Below are positions 1 through 5,972 of a DNA stretch of 6,247 nucleotides, one piece after another. The DNA is from an uncultured Lachnospiraceae bacterium (GTDB taxonomy: Bacteria; Bacillota_A; Clostridia; Lachnospirales; Lachnospiraceae), in NCBI GenBank assembly GCA_947175285.1, contig CAMWMM010000308.1, forward strand, positions 1-6,247, given 5' to 3'. Within the stretch, counting starts at the first letter, position 1; the number at the start of each line of letters is the position of its first letter. A program made the translations under genes and the position numbers. The notes under the pieces were generated by a model. It did not search any database and had not been told where the DNA came from. It was given only the letters and a program-made list of their open reading frames with translations.

Positions 1-168
1 AATCAGACAAATCGTGATCTGTCAACTAATATAGATGTTATTTGAAACACGCCAGCGATTGCTAATAATAAATCTAAGGCAGAAGCATATAAGTTAGCAA
101 AAGAAATATATTGGGAAGGACAATATGGCGATAGAAATCCGACAGTAGAAATTCCTGATGCACAAGGA
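1..168 (+). pseudogene. Upstream remnant of the toxin polypeptide, interrupted by an in-frame TGA
   Basis: This stretch is in the same frame as the deaminase that follows. Codons are open from position 1 to 42, stop at TGA 43-45, and are open again from 46 straight into the ATG at 169. The segment 46-168 reads as a plausible helical linker (SKAEAYKLAKEIYWEGQYGD) and contains no ATG, GTG or TTG. It therefore has no obvious start of its own and most likely belonged to a longer protein. Either TGA replaces a sense codon such as TGG in a once continuous toxin, or this is a silent C-terminal cassette that only becomes active when recombined onto a full-length toxin. The left edge of the window hides the rest. 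Confidence 0.5.
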
Positions 169-732
169 ATGACTCGTGATCAGTGGAAAGATGCATATAG
201 AGAATCTAGGGGTGCCAATAATTTAATATATCAGGCTGAAAAAGCAACTGGTATGTCCTCTAGGGAGGTATATAACAAAGCTGGAATTGGTAATTATGAT
301 AATTTGCAGGTAATAGCAATATATGAACATGGTGGAGATGTTTATATGGATGTTAATCCAACTGCAAGAAGAAACCGTTCAACAAGTACTCAGCCAATAG
401 GTATTTCTGTTAAAAATTCTAAAAACATAGATGTAAAGTTGTCTTCCGGAGGAAGAAGGATGTATGATACACCATTTAATATGCATGCAGAGGTAGGAGC
501 AATGTTACAAACAAAACATACAGGCGGAGTAGGAACACTTACGGTTTTGGGGAAGAAAGTATGTACATCTTGTACCACGAATGTGAGATTAATTGCAGCC
601 TACCAAAATTTGAGTAATTTAACAGTAAATGAGTGGAGAACGGGAAATATATATTCATTTAATGGAGCTGATGGTGAGTTTTTCTCAAAACCTAAAGGAG
701 GAGTTACATGGGGAAGCGGGAAAATTAATTAA
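169..732 (+). CDS. Nucleic-acid deaminase toxin domain (polymorphic toxin C-terminus)
   Basis: This is a C-terminal toxin tip of the cytidine-deaminase superfamily, which in polymorphic toxins deaminates bases in the DNA or RNA of a target cell. The zinc site is visible: H106-A-E108, where His binds zinc and Glu is the expected proton shuttle, and C132-T-S-C135 supplies the other ligands. The order HAE then CxxC about 25 residues later fits the family. About 100 residues precede the site, including a VNPTARRN stretch and a TPFNMHAEVG lead-in. I cannot assign it firmly to a named subfamily (SCP1.201, Pput_2613, MafB19 and YwqJ types all share this layout). ATG 169 is the only conventional start in the open frame, but no proper Shine-Dalgarno precedes it, and the frame is open back to 46. 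It was therefore probably part of a larger secreted protein. No delivery domain lies within the window. The Imm1-like gene at 2227 is the likely antidote, now separated by an insertion sequence. Confidence 0.8.
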   Translation: MTRDQWKDAYRESRGANNLIYQAEKATGMSSREVYNKAGIGNYDNLQVIAIYEHGGDVYMDVNPTARRNRSTSTQPIGISVKNSKNIDVKLSSGGRRMYDTPFNMHAEVGAMLQTKHTGGVGTLTVLGKKVCTSCTTNVRLIAAYQNLSNLTVNEWRTGNIYSFNGADGEFFSKPKGGVTWGSGKIN

Positions 733-738
733 ATAATA

Positions 739-761
739 ATGTATTTTCTATACATATTTTT
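739..761 (+). terminator. Possible weak AT-rich terminator after the toxin
   Basis: ATGTAT (739-744) can pair with ATACAT (750-755) around a 5-base loop, and the run ATTTTTA follows. It lies just after the toxin stop codon. The stem has only two G-C pairs, so it may be chance in AT-rich DNA. If the toxin and immunity genes were once co-transcribed, a strong terminator here would be unexpected. Confidence 0.2.
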
Positions 762-860
762 ACTGAATCTATCAATGTGGTTTTAATTATATTTTGGAGA
801 AAAAATTGTAGAGAAATCAGCGTGGACAAGGTATTGAATGTATGCTTACATACTAAATTA

Positions 861-876
861 GGAACTGTTAATAAAT
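861..876 (+). repeat. Left terminal inverted repeat of the ISAzo13-family element
   Basis: GGAACTGTTAATAAAT matches the reverse complement of 2178-2193 at all 16 positions, and pairing breaks down after that. TTA lies immediately outside, as it does at the other end. Confidence 0.85.
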
Positions 877-945
877 AACCACTTACAAAATGTACCAAGT
901 TGTGCTATGCTATCTTCCAATAAACGCAATTGTATTGGAGGAAAA

Positions 946-2178
946 ATGGCTATACATGTTGATGTTTCAAAACTTGATTAATTGATAGTGTTGATAAATA
1001 AATCTGTAGATGAAAAACAAAAACGTATCCTTCTTGGCAAGGCAACCGAGGTATATGGAAGAGGTAGGGCGACGCATGTGAAAGAATTGACAGGGGCTGC
1101 ATTCTCTACCTTACACTCTGGAAATATTGAAGCAAACAGCAGTGATGAAACTGTGTCCAACGAACGGATTCGCAGGGGAGGAGCAGACAGCAAATCTTTT
1201 GTAGAACATCATCTCGATGTCATTGATGCTATTGAAAAGATTATTGACGGTCAGATGTATGGTAATCCTTCCAAAGTGATCCATTGGATTCCACAAAACA
1301 TGAGTCTGCGAAAAATAGAAGCTGACTTGCTTAATGAACACGGGATACAGATTAGCTATGTTAAAATATCCTAACTGTTTACGGATATGGGATACAGCAA
1401 GCAGGTAAACCAGAAATTGATGCAGGTCGGCGAACCGAGTCCTGACCGTGATAAATGGTTTGGAATCATTAATGATCTGGCAAAACAGTATGTTGGGACA
1501 GGCAATCCTGTGATCTCCGTCGATACAAAGAAGAAAGAAAATATCGGTAACTTTAGGAACAACGGTGCAGAATACCGAAAGTGCAAGGATGCTCGCAAGG
1601 TATTGGAGCATGGCTTTCCTATTGCCGAATTGGGCAAAGTCAGCCCTTATGGAGTTCATGTATTAAACAGCAACACAGGTTTTATCATTCTTGGAACCAA
1701 CCATGATACACCAGAGCTTGCTGTTACCAGCATTGCGTCATGGTGGGATACCTGTGGGAAAAATACATTTCCTGAATCTAAAAGAATCTACATAACATGT
1801 GATGGCGGTGGCAGTAACTCTTCCTGAAGCCGGGCATGGAAATGCGGATTACAGGAATTTGCAGATCACACTATACTTGAAGTGATGGTATCACATTATC
1901 CTCCAGAAGCTTCAAAATGGAACAAGATAGAACACAGAATGTTCTGTTATATTTCTAAAAACTAGCAGGAGCAGCCGCTTATCAATATTGAAACAGTTGT
2001 CAGCCTGATATCCGGAACACCCACTCAAAAAGGTTTAAAAATCGATTGTGTTGTGGACAATAATATCTATAAGACTGGACGAAAGATATCTGATGAGGAA
2101 CTTGCCCAAGTCAATCTTTTTCCTTATGAACAATTGGGTAAATGGAATTATACAATCAAACCTAATTATAAGGATTAA
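946..2178 (+). pseudogene. ISAzo13-family transposase, broken by four in-frame stops
   Basis: This is a DDE-type transposase of about 410 codons. The start is ATG 946, preceded by GGAGG at 937-941. The frame never shifts, but stops occur at 979-981 (TAA), 1372-1374 (TAA), 1825-1827 (TGA) and 1963-1965 (TAG) before the natural end at 2176-2178. Family hallmarks are the RIRRGGA segment, EPSPDRDKWF, PVISVDTKKKENIGNF with the first catalytic Asp (codon 1522), LGKVSPYGV, the CDGGGSN block with the second Asp (codon 1801), SKWNKIEHR with the Glu (codon 1930), and the C-terminal GKWNYTIKP. From remembered family consensus, the 1825 stop replaces Arg (CGA) and the 1963 stop replaces Trp (TGG). Automatic callers would report two separate short ORFs here (982-1374 and 1387-1827), but both are pieces of this one gene. 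Confidence 0.9.
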
Positions 2179-2193
2179 TTTATTAACAGTTCC
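2178..2193 (-). repeat. Right terminal inverted repeat of the ISAzo13-family element
   Basis: ATTTATTAACAGTTCC is the exact reverse complement of the left end. It begins at the last base of the transposase stop codon, and TTA follows directly at 2194-2196. Confidence 0.85.
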
Positions 2194-2210
2194 TTAGTTC
2201 ATTATGACTA

Positions 2211-2217
2211 TAAGGAG
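2211..2217 (+). promoter_or_regulatory. Ribosome binding site of the Imm1-like gene
   Basis: TAAGGAG lies nine bases before ATG 2227 and fixes that start. No convincing promoter is visible between the insertion sequence end at 2193 and this site, so the gene's transcription source is unclear. Confidence 0.65.
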
Positions 2218-2226
2218 ATTAGGATT

Positions 2227-2655
2227 ATGAAGAATAAAAAATATCAATTTGAACAATTATCAATTATTTTTAAAGAAACCCCAAAACCTTATTTTGTGGA
2301 AGCAGCAGAAGATATACCATTTCATGAAGTGCGCAAAGTAATAGAGGAAGCCGTTTTGGGAGAAACGCTGGAGCAATTGCAGGTATTTTATGATGATGAG
2401 AATTATAGCATGGATATTTGGGCTGAAGGTTTTCGTTCCACTATTTTAATACATGATGAGTTACATGGGATATCATATGATTTTCTGAATGAAAAGTATA
2501 CTGAAAAGGAGGAATGGGTTGAGATTGCTGGATACAATTCTCCACAAAATAGTATTTGCGAAGATACCAATATATTATTGGACATTATTATAACATTCCT
2601 TGAAACAGGGAGACCTTGTAAAAGATATAAATGGTTCGAAACTAAAGAGGAGTGA
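2227..2655 (+). CDS. Imm1-like immunity protein, probable antidote to the deaminase
   Basis: This is an intact small acidic protein of 142 residues with no signal peptide or membrane segment, so it is cytoplasmic, as expected for an immunity protein that binds and blocks a toxin. The C-terminal pattern of a hydrophobic helix, then FLETG (124-128) and a Trp (W136), resembles the end of Imm1-family proteins, where a TG turn and a Trp follow the last helix. The middle is strand-rich with W65 in a MDIWAEG segment and an ISYDFLNE segment (82-89). Imm1 proteins are known neighbours of deaminase toxins, which fits the domain at 169-732. The original gap to the toxin would be about 158 bp without the insertion sequence. 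The assignment is by eye. An unnamed immunity family is the alternative, and that it is an immunity gene is more secure than the Imm1 label. Confidence 0.6.
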   Translation: MKNKKYQFEQLSIIFKETPKPYFVEAAEDIPFHEVRKVIEEAVLGETLEQLQVFYDDENYSMDIWAEGFRSTILIHDELHGISYDFLNEKYTEKEEWVEIAGYNSPQNSICEDTNILLDIIITFLETGRPCKRYKWFETKEE

Positions 2656-2669
2656 GTTACTAAAATAAT

Positions 2670-2697
2670 GGCAGTGTAAAATAGTTTGTGTCTATGG
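2670..2697 (+). repeat. Probable left end of an IS256-family element
   Basis: GGCAGTGTAAAATAGTTTGTG and the following TCTATGG lie 66 to 93 bases before the IS256-type transposase start. They resemble the terminal repeats (TGTAAAATA...GTGTCTATGG) I associate with clostridial IS256-family elements. No matching right end exists in the window because the element is truncated, so the exact boundary is uncertain. Confidence 0.45.
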
Positions 2698-2762
2698 AAA
2701 AAAATTCCTCTTTTTTGGTAGGAATAAAGATATGACGATTCTTATCAAAAAGGAGGAGTTTT

Positions 2763-3089
2763 ATGCCAGTAGCAAAGGAACAGATTCGACAGATTATTGC
2801 AGATAACAACTTAAGCAGTGCAGCGGATGTCTACGCCCTGCTCAGGGACAGCTTCAAGGATATCCTTCAGGAGCTTATGGAAGCTGAACTTGACGCTTCC
2901 CTGGGTTATGAAAAAAATCATAAGGGTGATCTCAAAACATCCAACAAGCGTAATGGTCATTCCCAAAAAACACTCAAAAGCCAGTACGGTGAATTTTAGA
3001 TCGATGTTCCCAGAGACCGTGACGGGGAATTTGAACCAAAGCTTATCCCCAAATATCAGAGGGATATTTCCGGGATTGAAGAAAAGGTA
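2763..3089 (+). pseudogene. IS256-family (mutator) transposase, N-terminal fragment
   Basis: This is the start of an IS256-type transposase with a good AGGAGG at 2751-2756 and ATG 2763. The first 78 codons show the family N-terminus: an LLRDSFKDILQELMEAELD helix, then LGYEK and KTSNKRNGHS. A TAG at 2997-2999 interrupts it, probably where Gln (CAG) stood in the GEFQIDVPRD block. The same frame then continues as IDVPRDRDGEFEPK and IPKYQRDISGIEEKV to about 3089, after which similarity stops. The full family length is about 400 residues, so some 290 residues, including the whole DDE catalytic core, are missing. The gene is dead both by a stop codon and by deletion. A 90-codon ORF at 2818-3090 in another frame is only a shadow of it. 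Confidence 0.88.
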
Positions 3090-3176
3090 ACGGGAATACC
3101 CTGCCTAAAAAGGGGAAAAAAGCACTTTGGAATCCCCAAAAACAAAATATGCAGATTTCAAGGTTCAAAATATCAC

Positions 3177-3199
3177 TCGCCAGTAAAATGGCGATTTTT
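3177..3199 (+). terminator. Possible rho-independent terminator
   Basis: TCGCCA (3177-3182) pairs with TGGCGA (3189-3194) around GTAAAA, and five T residues follow at once (3195-3199). The shape is that of a short + strand terminator. It would stop transcripts arriving from the Imm1-like gene or the IS256 remnant. Confidence 0.4.
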
Positions 3200-3202
3200 A
3201 GA

Positions 3203-3310
3203 ATGAGGTTTTTACCTCAACATCATTATATAGAATATAATGAAAAAATTGAAAGGTTTATATCTGAAGAGTTGGGCATACAACAAGAGAAAGTACAATC
3301 AATAGAATAA
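3203..3310 (+). pseudogene. Short remnant frame of unknown origin
   Basis: A 35-codon open frame ends at TAA 3308-3310 and reads HHYIEYNEKIERFISEELGI near its middle. The mix of charged and hydrophobic residues is like a real amphipathic helix and resembles the tail of a small immunity-type protein. No ribosome binding site supports the ATG at 3203, which lies next to a hairpin (TGAGGT 3204-3209 with ACCTCA 3214-3219). I do not recognise a family. It may simply be a chance frame. Confidence 0.22.
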
Positions 3311-3396
3311 TAACAGGAGTTCTTGTAGGATTTGAATGCGAGATTGCCAAAAGAGGATATATTTTAAGAAGGAGTTTTAATCATTATATTCGCTGG

Positions 3397-3717
3397 ATGA
3401 GAAAAAATATTTGTTCTATGCAGGAAGGGTTAGACAAGAAAGAGTTTTCTGACCGATTTTTTCAGCAGACAGCAGAAAATATAAAAGCTATCAACGATGT
3501 GTACTATGGCTACAGCCCAAAAGATCACAGATGGGGAATCAGGCTGATAGAAAATGGAGATTTATTGAGTGATATAGTAAAGAGATATGCAAGACCTCAA
3601 ATATATGATCTGATAGATGCCGATTCCGATTTTGGAATGCCAATCCATTATGATAGTTTTATAAGCATGTTCTTGCTTATCGAGACAATCCTTTTAGAGT
3701 TTGAATGTCAGATGTAG
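3397..3717 (+). CDS. Hypothetical protein, probably part of a degraded gene
   Basis: I do not recognise this 106-residue protein. It has no signal peptide. Motif-like stretches are YYGYSPKDHRWGIRLIENG (46-64) and a hydrophobic C-terminal helix (SFISMFLLIETILLEFE). The ATG at 3397 has no properly spaced ribosome binding site: the nearest, GAAGGAG at 3369-3375, is more than 20 bases away. The same frame is open back to 3268 without a usable ATG and stays open beyond the TAG at 3715-3717 to a TGA at 3799-3801. The simplest reading is a gene of about 150 to 180 codons that has lost its start and gained an amber stop. Its place between immunity-type genes makes a former immunity gene plausible, but nothing in the sequence proves it. 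Confidence 0.4.
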   Translation: MRKNICSMQEGLDKKEFSDRFFQQTAENIKAINDVYYGYSPKDHRWGIRLIENGDLLSDIVKRYARPQIYDLIDADSDFGMPIHYDSFISMFLLIETILLEFECQM

Positions 3718-3827
3718 GATATCATACATGGCATGATGAAAAAGATGTATAAAGAGTTTGTGAATGGACATCAAGTCAGGTGGATGCTAAAATCTGTATG
3801 AATGGATAAGAAGGAGAAAATGGATAT

Positions 3828-4418
3828 ATGGGATATGTGAAAGAGGTGTTTGCACGATATGATAAGCAGTGCATTCGAGTGTATCAGGCATATAATGCTG
3901 CGATTGCTAAAGAAGCAGTCGCGTTACAGACATTTGGCAAAAATTTTAATTTAGACCGCATGACGTGGATTAAGCCATCGTTTTTATGGCTCATGTACCG
4001 TTCTAATTGGGGGACTAAGAAAGACCAGGAATGTATCCTTGCTTTAGACATATATCGGTCAGAGTTTGATACTTTATTGGAAAAGGCGGTACTGACTTCG
4101 CCTGATTCGGCAAGCTATACTGGTGAACAATGGGAAAGAGTCTTTCGTGAAACAACCGTATATTGTCAATGGGACCCAGACAGGAATATGAACGGAAATG
4201 CAATCGACCGAGCGGCGATTCAGATAGGGATAAAAGGGAACTCAGTGAGGGAACTTTTAGACAAAGGTATCTGCCGCATAGAAGATCTGACACCATTGGT
4301 TAGGAAATGGAACATGCAGAGAAAGAACGGGAGACTGGGCGCGAAGGAGTTGCCATCAGAGAAACGATATCCCGTTATGGATGAGGAAGTCAGGAGACGG
4401 CTGGCTATGGGAAGATAG
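3828..4418 (+). CDS. DUF4291 family protein
   Basis: This is an apparently complete 196-residue member of the DUF4291 family, whose biochemical function I do not know. The recognisable blocks are all in order: YDKQCIRVYQAY (11-22), MTWIKPSFLWLMYRSNW (45-61), QWDPDR (114-119), AIQIGI (130-135) and a C-terminal RIEDLTPLV segment. Length and block order match the family, and no frame damage is seen. ATG 3828 follows AAGGAG (3811-3816) at 11 bases, slightly long. A closer ATG at 3820 runs into a stop after six codons and is rejected. The protein is soluble with no membrane segment. DUF4291 genes occur singly in many bacteria, so membership in the immunity array here rests on location alone. It is still the best preserved gene in the middle of a decayed region. 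Confidence 0.88.
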   Translation: MGYVKEVFARYDKQCIRVYQAYNAAIAKEAVALQTFGKNFNLDRMTWIKPSFLWLMYRSNWGTKKDQECILALDIYRSEFDTLLEKAVLTSPDSASYTGEQWERVFRETTVYCQWDPDRNMNGNAIDRAAIQIGIKGNSVRELLDKGICRIEDLTPLVRKWNMQRKNGRLGAKELPSEKRYPVMDEEVRRRLAMGR

Positions 4419-4428
4419 CAATCGTTGA

Positions 4429-4533
4429 AGCAAATACCAGAAATTTAAAAATGAATACCTGAAGGAAATCGTAGAAGACTTTGCTTCGATATTGAATTTG
4501 AAAAATGCTGAAAAAGATGTAGAAATTGCTTGA
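4429..4533 (+). pseudogene. Gene fragment of unknown family
   Basis: An open stretch of 34 codons lies between stops at 4426 and 4531 and has no start codon. It reads FKNEYLKEIVEDFASILNLK, a well-formed amphipathic helix, and ends in AEKDVEIA. Codon use and residue pattern look like real coding sequence, so this is probably the tail of a vanished gene just downstream of the DUF4291 gene. I cannot name the family. Confidence 0.28.
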
Positions 4534-4700
4534 ACGAGTTTAATTTACATGGTTTAGAAAATGTATTACTAATAAAAAGAACGGGTTGTTTGTTGTGTAT
4601 TGATTGCAATGTCAGGGATTATATATGTCCGCTTGTAATCATGTGTCAGATAAAATTAAAGCGGCTACGTTAGAGTAGGACAATAGAATTAGAAAGGGAT
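4534..4700. other. Intergenic remnant with no gene seen
   Basis: This belongs to the roughly 450-base gap between the DUF4291 gene and the Imm6-like gene. One frame is open from 4512 to a stop near 4673 and is oddly cysteine-rich (CLLCIDCNVRDYIC), but it lacks a start and a ribosome binding site and matches nothing I know. I see no promoter, terminator or RNA gene that I would defend. Confidence 0.3.
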
Positions 4701-4862
4701 ATGGACAGAAACCAAGAGAAGAAGTCATAAACATTATTAAGACAAATAGAAGAGTTTTACAATATATCAATACATGATGAGTTTTTAATGTATGCATTAG
4801 GATGTTCGAAAAATTTAAAAAAATGGGGAATATCTTATAAAATCAAGACTGTTGCAACATGA
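4701..4862 (+). pseudogene. Small degraded ORF upstream of the Imm6-like gene
   Basis: ATG 4701, with AAAGGG a few bases before it, opens a frame that meets TAA at 4728-4730 and then continues to TGA 4860-4862. The second part reads QIEEFYNISIHDEFLMYALG and ends in KKWGISYKIK, which looks like genuine protein. It is in the same frame as the Imm6-like gene that starts 13 bases later. It is therefore either the end of a preceding small gene or a fragment fused in frame upstream of that gene. The family is not recognised. Confidence 0.3.
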
Positions 4863-4874
4863 AAACTTGAAGGT

Positions 4875-5432
4875 GTGAATCACTTTCATTACTATTTGTG
4901 CCACCAACTGAAAGATGGTGGAAGGGTAGTGGTAGCGTTGTGGATAGCTGAAACCGCGATAAATAGGATAGACGAGAAAGAGGAGTATCATCGCTTTTGC
5001 AGGGAAACGATTGATCTGTGTTGGGAGTGGTTCGTGAATAGAAAAGTAGACCGATGGGATATTTATGACAGAGTCACATATGAAGAAGTAAATCTTTTAG
5101 ATATTGTTATAAATACTGATAAAAGAGATTCTGATCTGTCGGATAAATATGACATGATTTTAGTGGGTGTTACATATGCTGCATGGCAGGCTTTTAATTA
5201 TGATGAGGAGGCCTATGGTTATCCCGAAGACTTAAATGAGATGAGTGACGAAGAGTTTGAAAGAGTGGTCAATATATGGATCGATCAGAAGGCTATTGAT
5301 CACTCCAGGTATGAAAGTCTGTTGTGTTATCTAAAACCTGAATCCGTGAAGTTCAACCCAATCAAATGTAAAGAAAGCAAATTAGCGGTTAAAGAAAAAG
5401 TCATAGAAATGATACAAAACCAAAGTGTATAA
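4875..5432 (+). CDS. Imm6-like immunity protein
   Basis: This is an intact, acidic, mainly helical protein of 185 residues without signal peptide or membrane helix, consistent with a cytoplasmic toxin antidote. Residues 18-32 (VVVALWIAETAINRI), the LCWEW motif (48-52), the LLDIVINTD segment (74-82) and the YAAWQAF helix (101-107) resemble my recollection of the Imm6 family: an N-terminal helical bundle with a CWxW turn and a later aromatic-rich helix. The GTG start at 4875 is preceded only by GAAGG almost touching it, so the start is uncertain. The frame is open back to the TGA at 4860-4862, with no other start in between. No toxin gene lies directly upstream, which makes it an orphan immunity gene. 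An unnamed helical immunity family is the alternative. Confidence 0.55.
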   Translation: MNHFHYYLCHQLKDGGRVVVALWIAETAINRIDEKEEYHRFCRETIDLCWEWFVNRKVDRWDIYDRVTYEEVNLLDIVINTDKRDSDLSDKYDMILVGVTYAAWQAFNYDEEAYGYPEDLNEMSDEEFERVVNIWIDQKAIDHSRYESLLCYLKPESVKFNPIKCKESKLAVKEKVIEMIQNQSV

Positions 5433-5433
5433 A

Positions 5434-5502
5434 ATGTGCCTGAACTGTTATAGCATAATTGAAGCTGGGACAGGCCAGGTAATTGATTTCTATATGGTAT
5501 AA
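5434..5502 (+). pseudogene. Possible 22-codon gene remnant
   Basis: ATG 5434 to TAA 5500-5502 reads as a short peptide ending IIEAGTGQVIDFYMV, which looks like the last strand of a folded domain, perhaps a toxin or immunity protein. It has no ribosome binding site and begins two bases after the Imm6-like stop codon. It may be a scrap left by recombination or simply chance. Confidence 0.2.
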
Positions 5503-5534
5503 AGAATTAAAGAATTTAAATCTATTAAAATAGT

Positions 5535-5540
5535 GAGGTG
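5535..5540 (+). promoter_or_regulatory. Ribosome binding site deciding the start at 5550
   Basis: GAGGTG lies nine bases before ATG 5550. The alternative GTG start at 5538 is part of this site itself and has no Shine-Dalgarno of its own, so the ATG is preferred. Confidence 0.65.
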
Positions 5541-5549
5541 AAAGAAAGT

Positions 5550-5972
5550 ATGTTTTTTTTACAAACAGGGGATATCATACCAGGAAAGCGGATTGGATCA
5601 ATAGAAATTGGCAAGGACGTTTCTGCTCTTTTGGAACTTTCACACGATTTTATAGTTCAGGACTTATCTCAAAATCAATTGTATATTGGCGGAGATGTGC
5701 AAGTTTGGGTTGATAAAACCGAAAAAATTATTACACAAATCATGGTATATGGGAGCTTTAAAGGAACTTTCATGGGGAGGTTCGGAATAGGTTCTTTTTT
5801 GGGAAAAATCGAAGAATGCGCAGGAGAACTGTCTTATGAAGAAGATTATGTTTATTTATTTGAATCGCAAAAAGGAATTTGTTTTGAACTGGAAGATATT
5901 GAAGATGACTGGGACAGCATAACATGGTTCAAGTATAATGCTCCAATTGAATACATATCAGTTTTTATGTAA
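5550..5972 (+). CDS. Small protein of unknown family, candidate immunity protein
   Basis: This is an intact, acidic 140-residue protein with no signal peptide or membrane helix. I do not recognise a named family. The sequence is strand-rich and shows two similar segments: GKRIGSIEIGKDVSALLEL (12-30) and GRFGIGSFLGKIEECAGEL (76-94), each a glycine-rich IG turn followed by a helix. This suggests an internal duplication of a strand-helix unit, loosely like BamE or BLIP folds (inference). The end, APIEYISVF, is a likely final strand. It follows the Imm6-like gene by about 117 bases and shares its strand, size class and acidic character, so a further orphan immunity gene is the natural guess. The start at ATG 5550 is chosen over GTG 5538 because of the ribosome binding site between them. 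Confidence 0.6.
   Translation: MFFLQTGDIIPGKRIGSIEIGKDVSALLELSHDFIVQDLSQNQLYIGGDVQVWVDKTEKIITQIMVYGSFKGTFMGRFGIGSFLGKIEECAGELSYEEDYVYLFESQKGICFELEDIEDDWDSITWFKYNAPIEYISVFM

Larger units (their letters stand above)
861..2193 (+). mobile_element. ISAzo13-family insertion sequence, transposase inactivated
   Basis: This is a complete element of 1333 bp bounded by inverted repeats GGAACTGTTAATAAAT and flanked on both sides by TTA (858-860 and 2194-2196), the apparent target duplication. It holds one transposase reading frame (946-2178) that fills it almost end to end. Family assignment comes from the transposase motifs, not from a database match. The element separates the deaminase toxin from its likely immunity gene. 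Four in-frame stops mean it can no longer move by itself, though intact ends could still respond to a related transposase elsewhere in the genome. Confidence 0.85.

Noticed and set aside
1111..1659. 182-codon ORF on the - strand
   Set aside because: It lies opposite the ISAzo13 transposase, whose motifs are clear on the + strand. It has no ribosome binding site and is a shadow frame.
946..2178. Stop-codon reassignment as an explanation for the many in-frame stops
   Set aside because: TAA, TGA and TAG are all affected, while intact neighbouring genes end normally at these codons. Decay of a dead transposase explains it better.
861..2193. Programmed recoding of the transposase as two or more overlapping ORFs
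   Set aside because: The frame never changes and there is no slippery run at the breaks. The stops are spread through conserved regions, including near the catalytic core.
2818..3090. 90-codon ORF on the + strand
   Set aside because: It overlaps the IS256 transposase fragment in another frame, and the IS256 motifs are in the frame starting at 2763.
4015..4296. 93-codon ORF on the - strand
   Set aside because: It lies wholly opposite the DUF4291 gene, whose family blocks are unambiguous on the + strand.
5538..5549. GTG 5538 as the start of the last gene
   Set aside because: That GTG is the end of the GAGGTG ribosome binding site, which is ideally spaced for ATG 5550.
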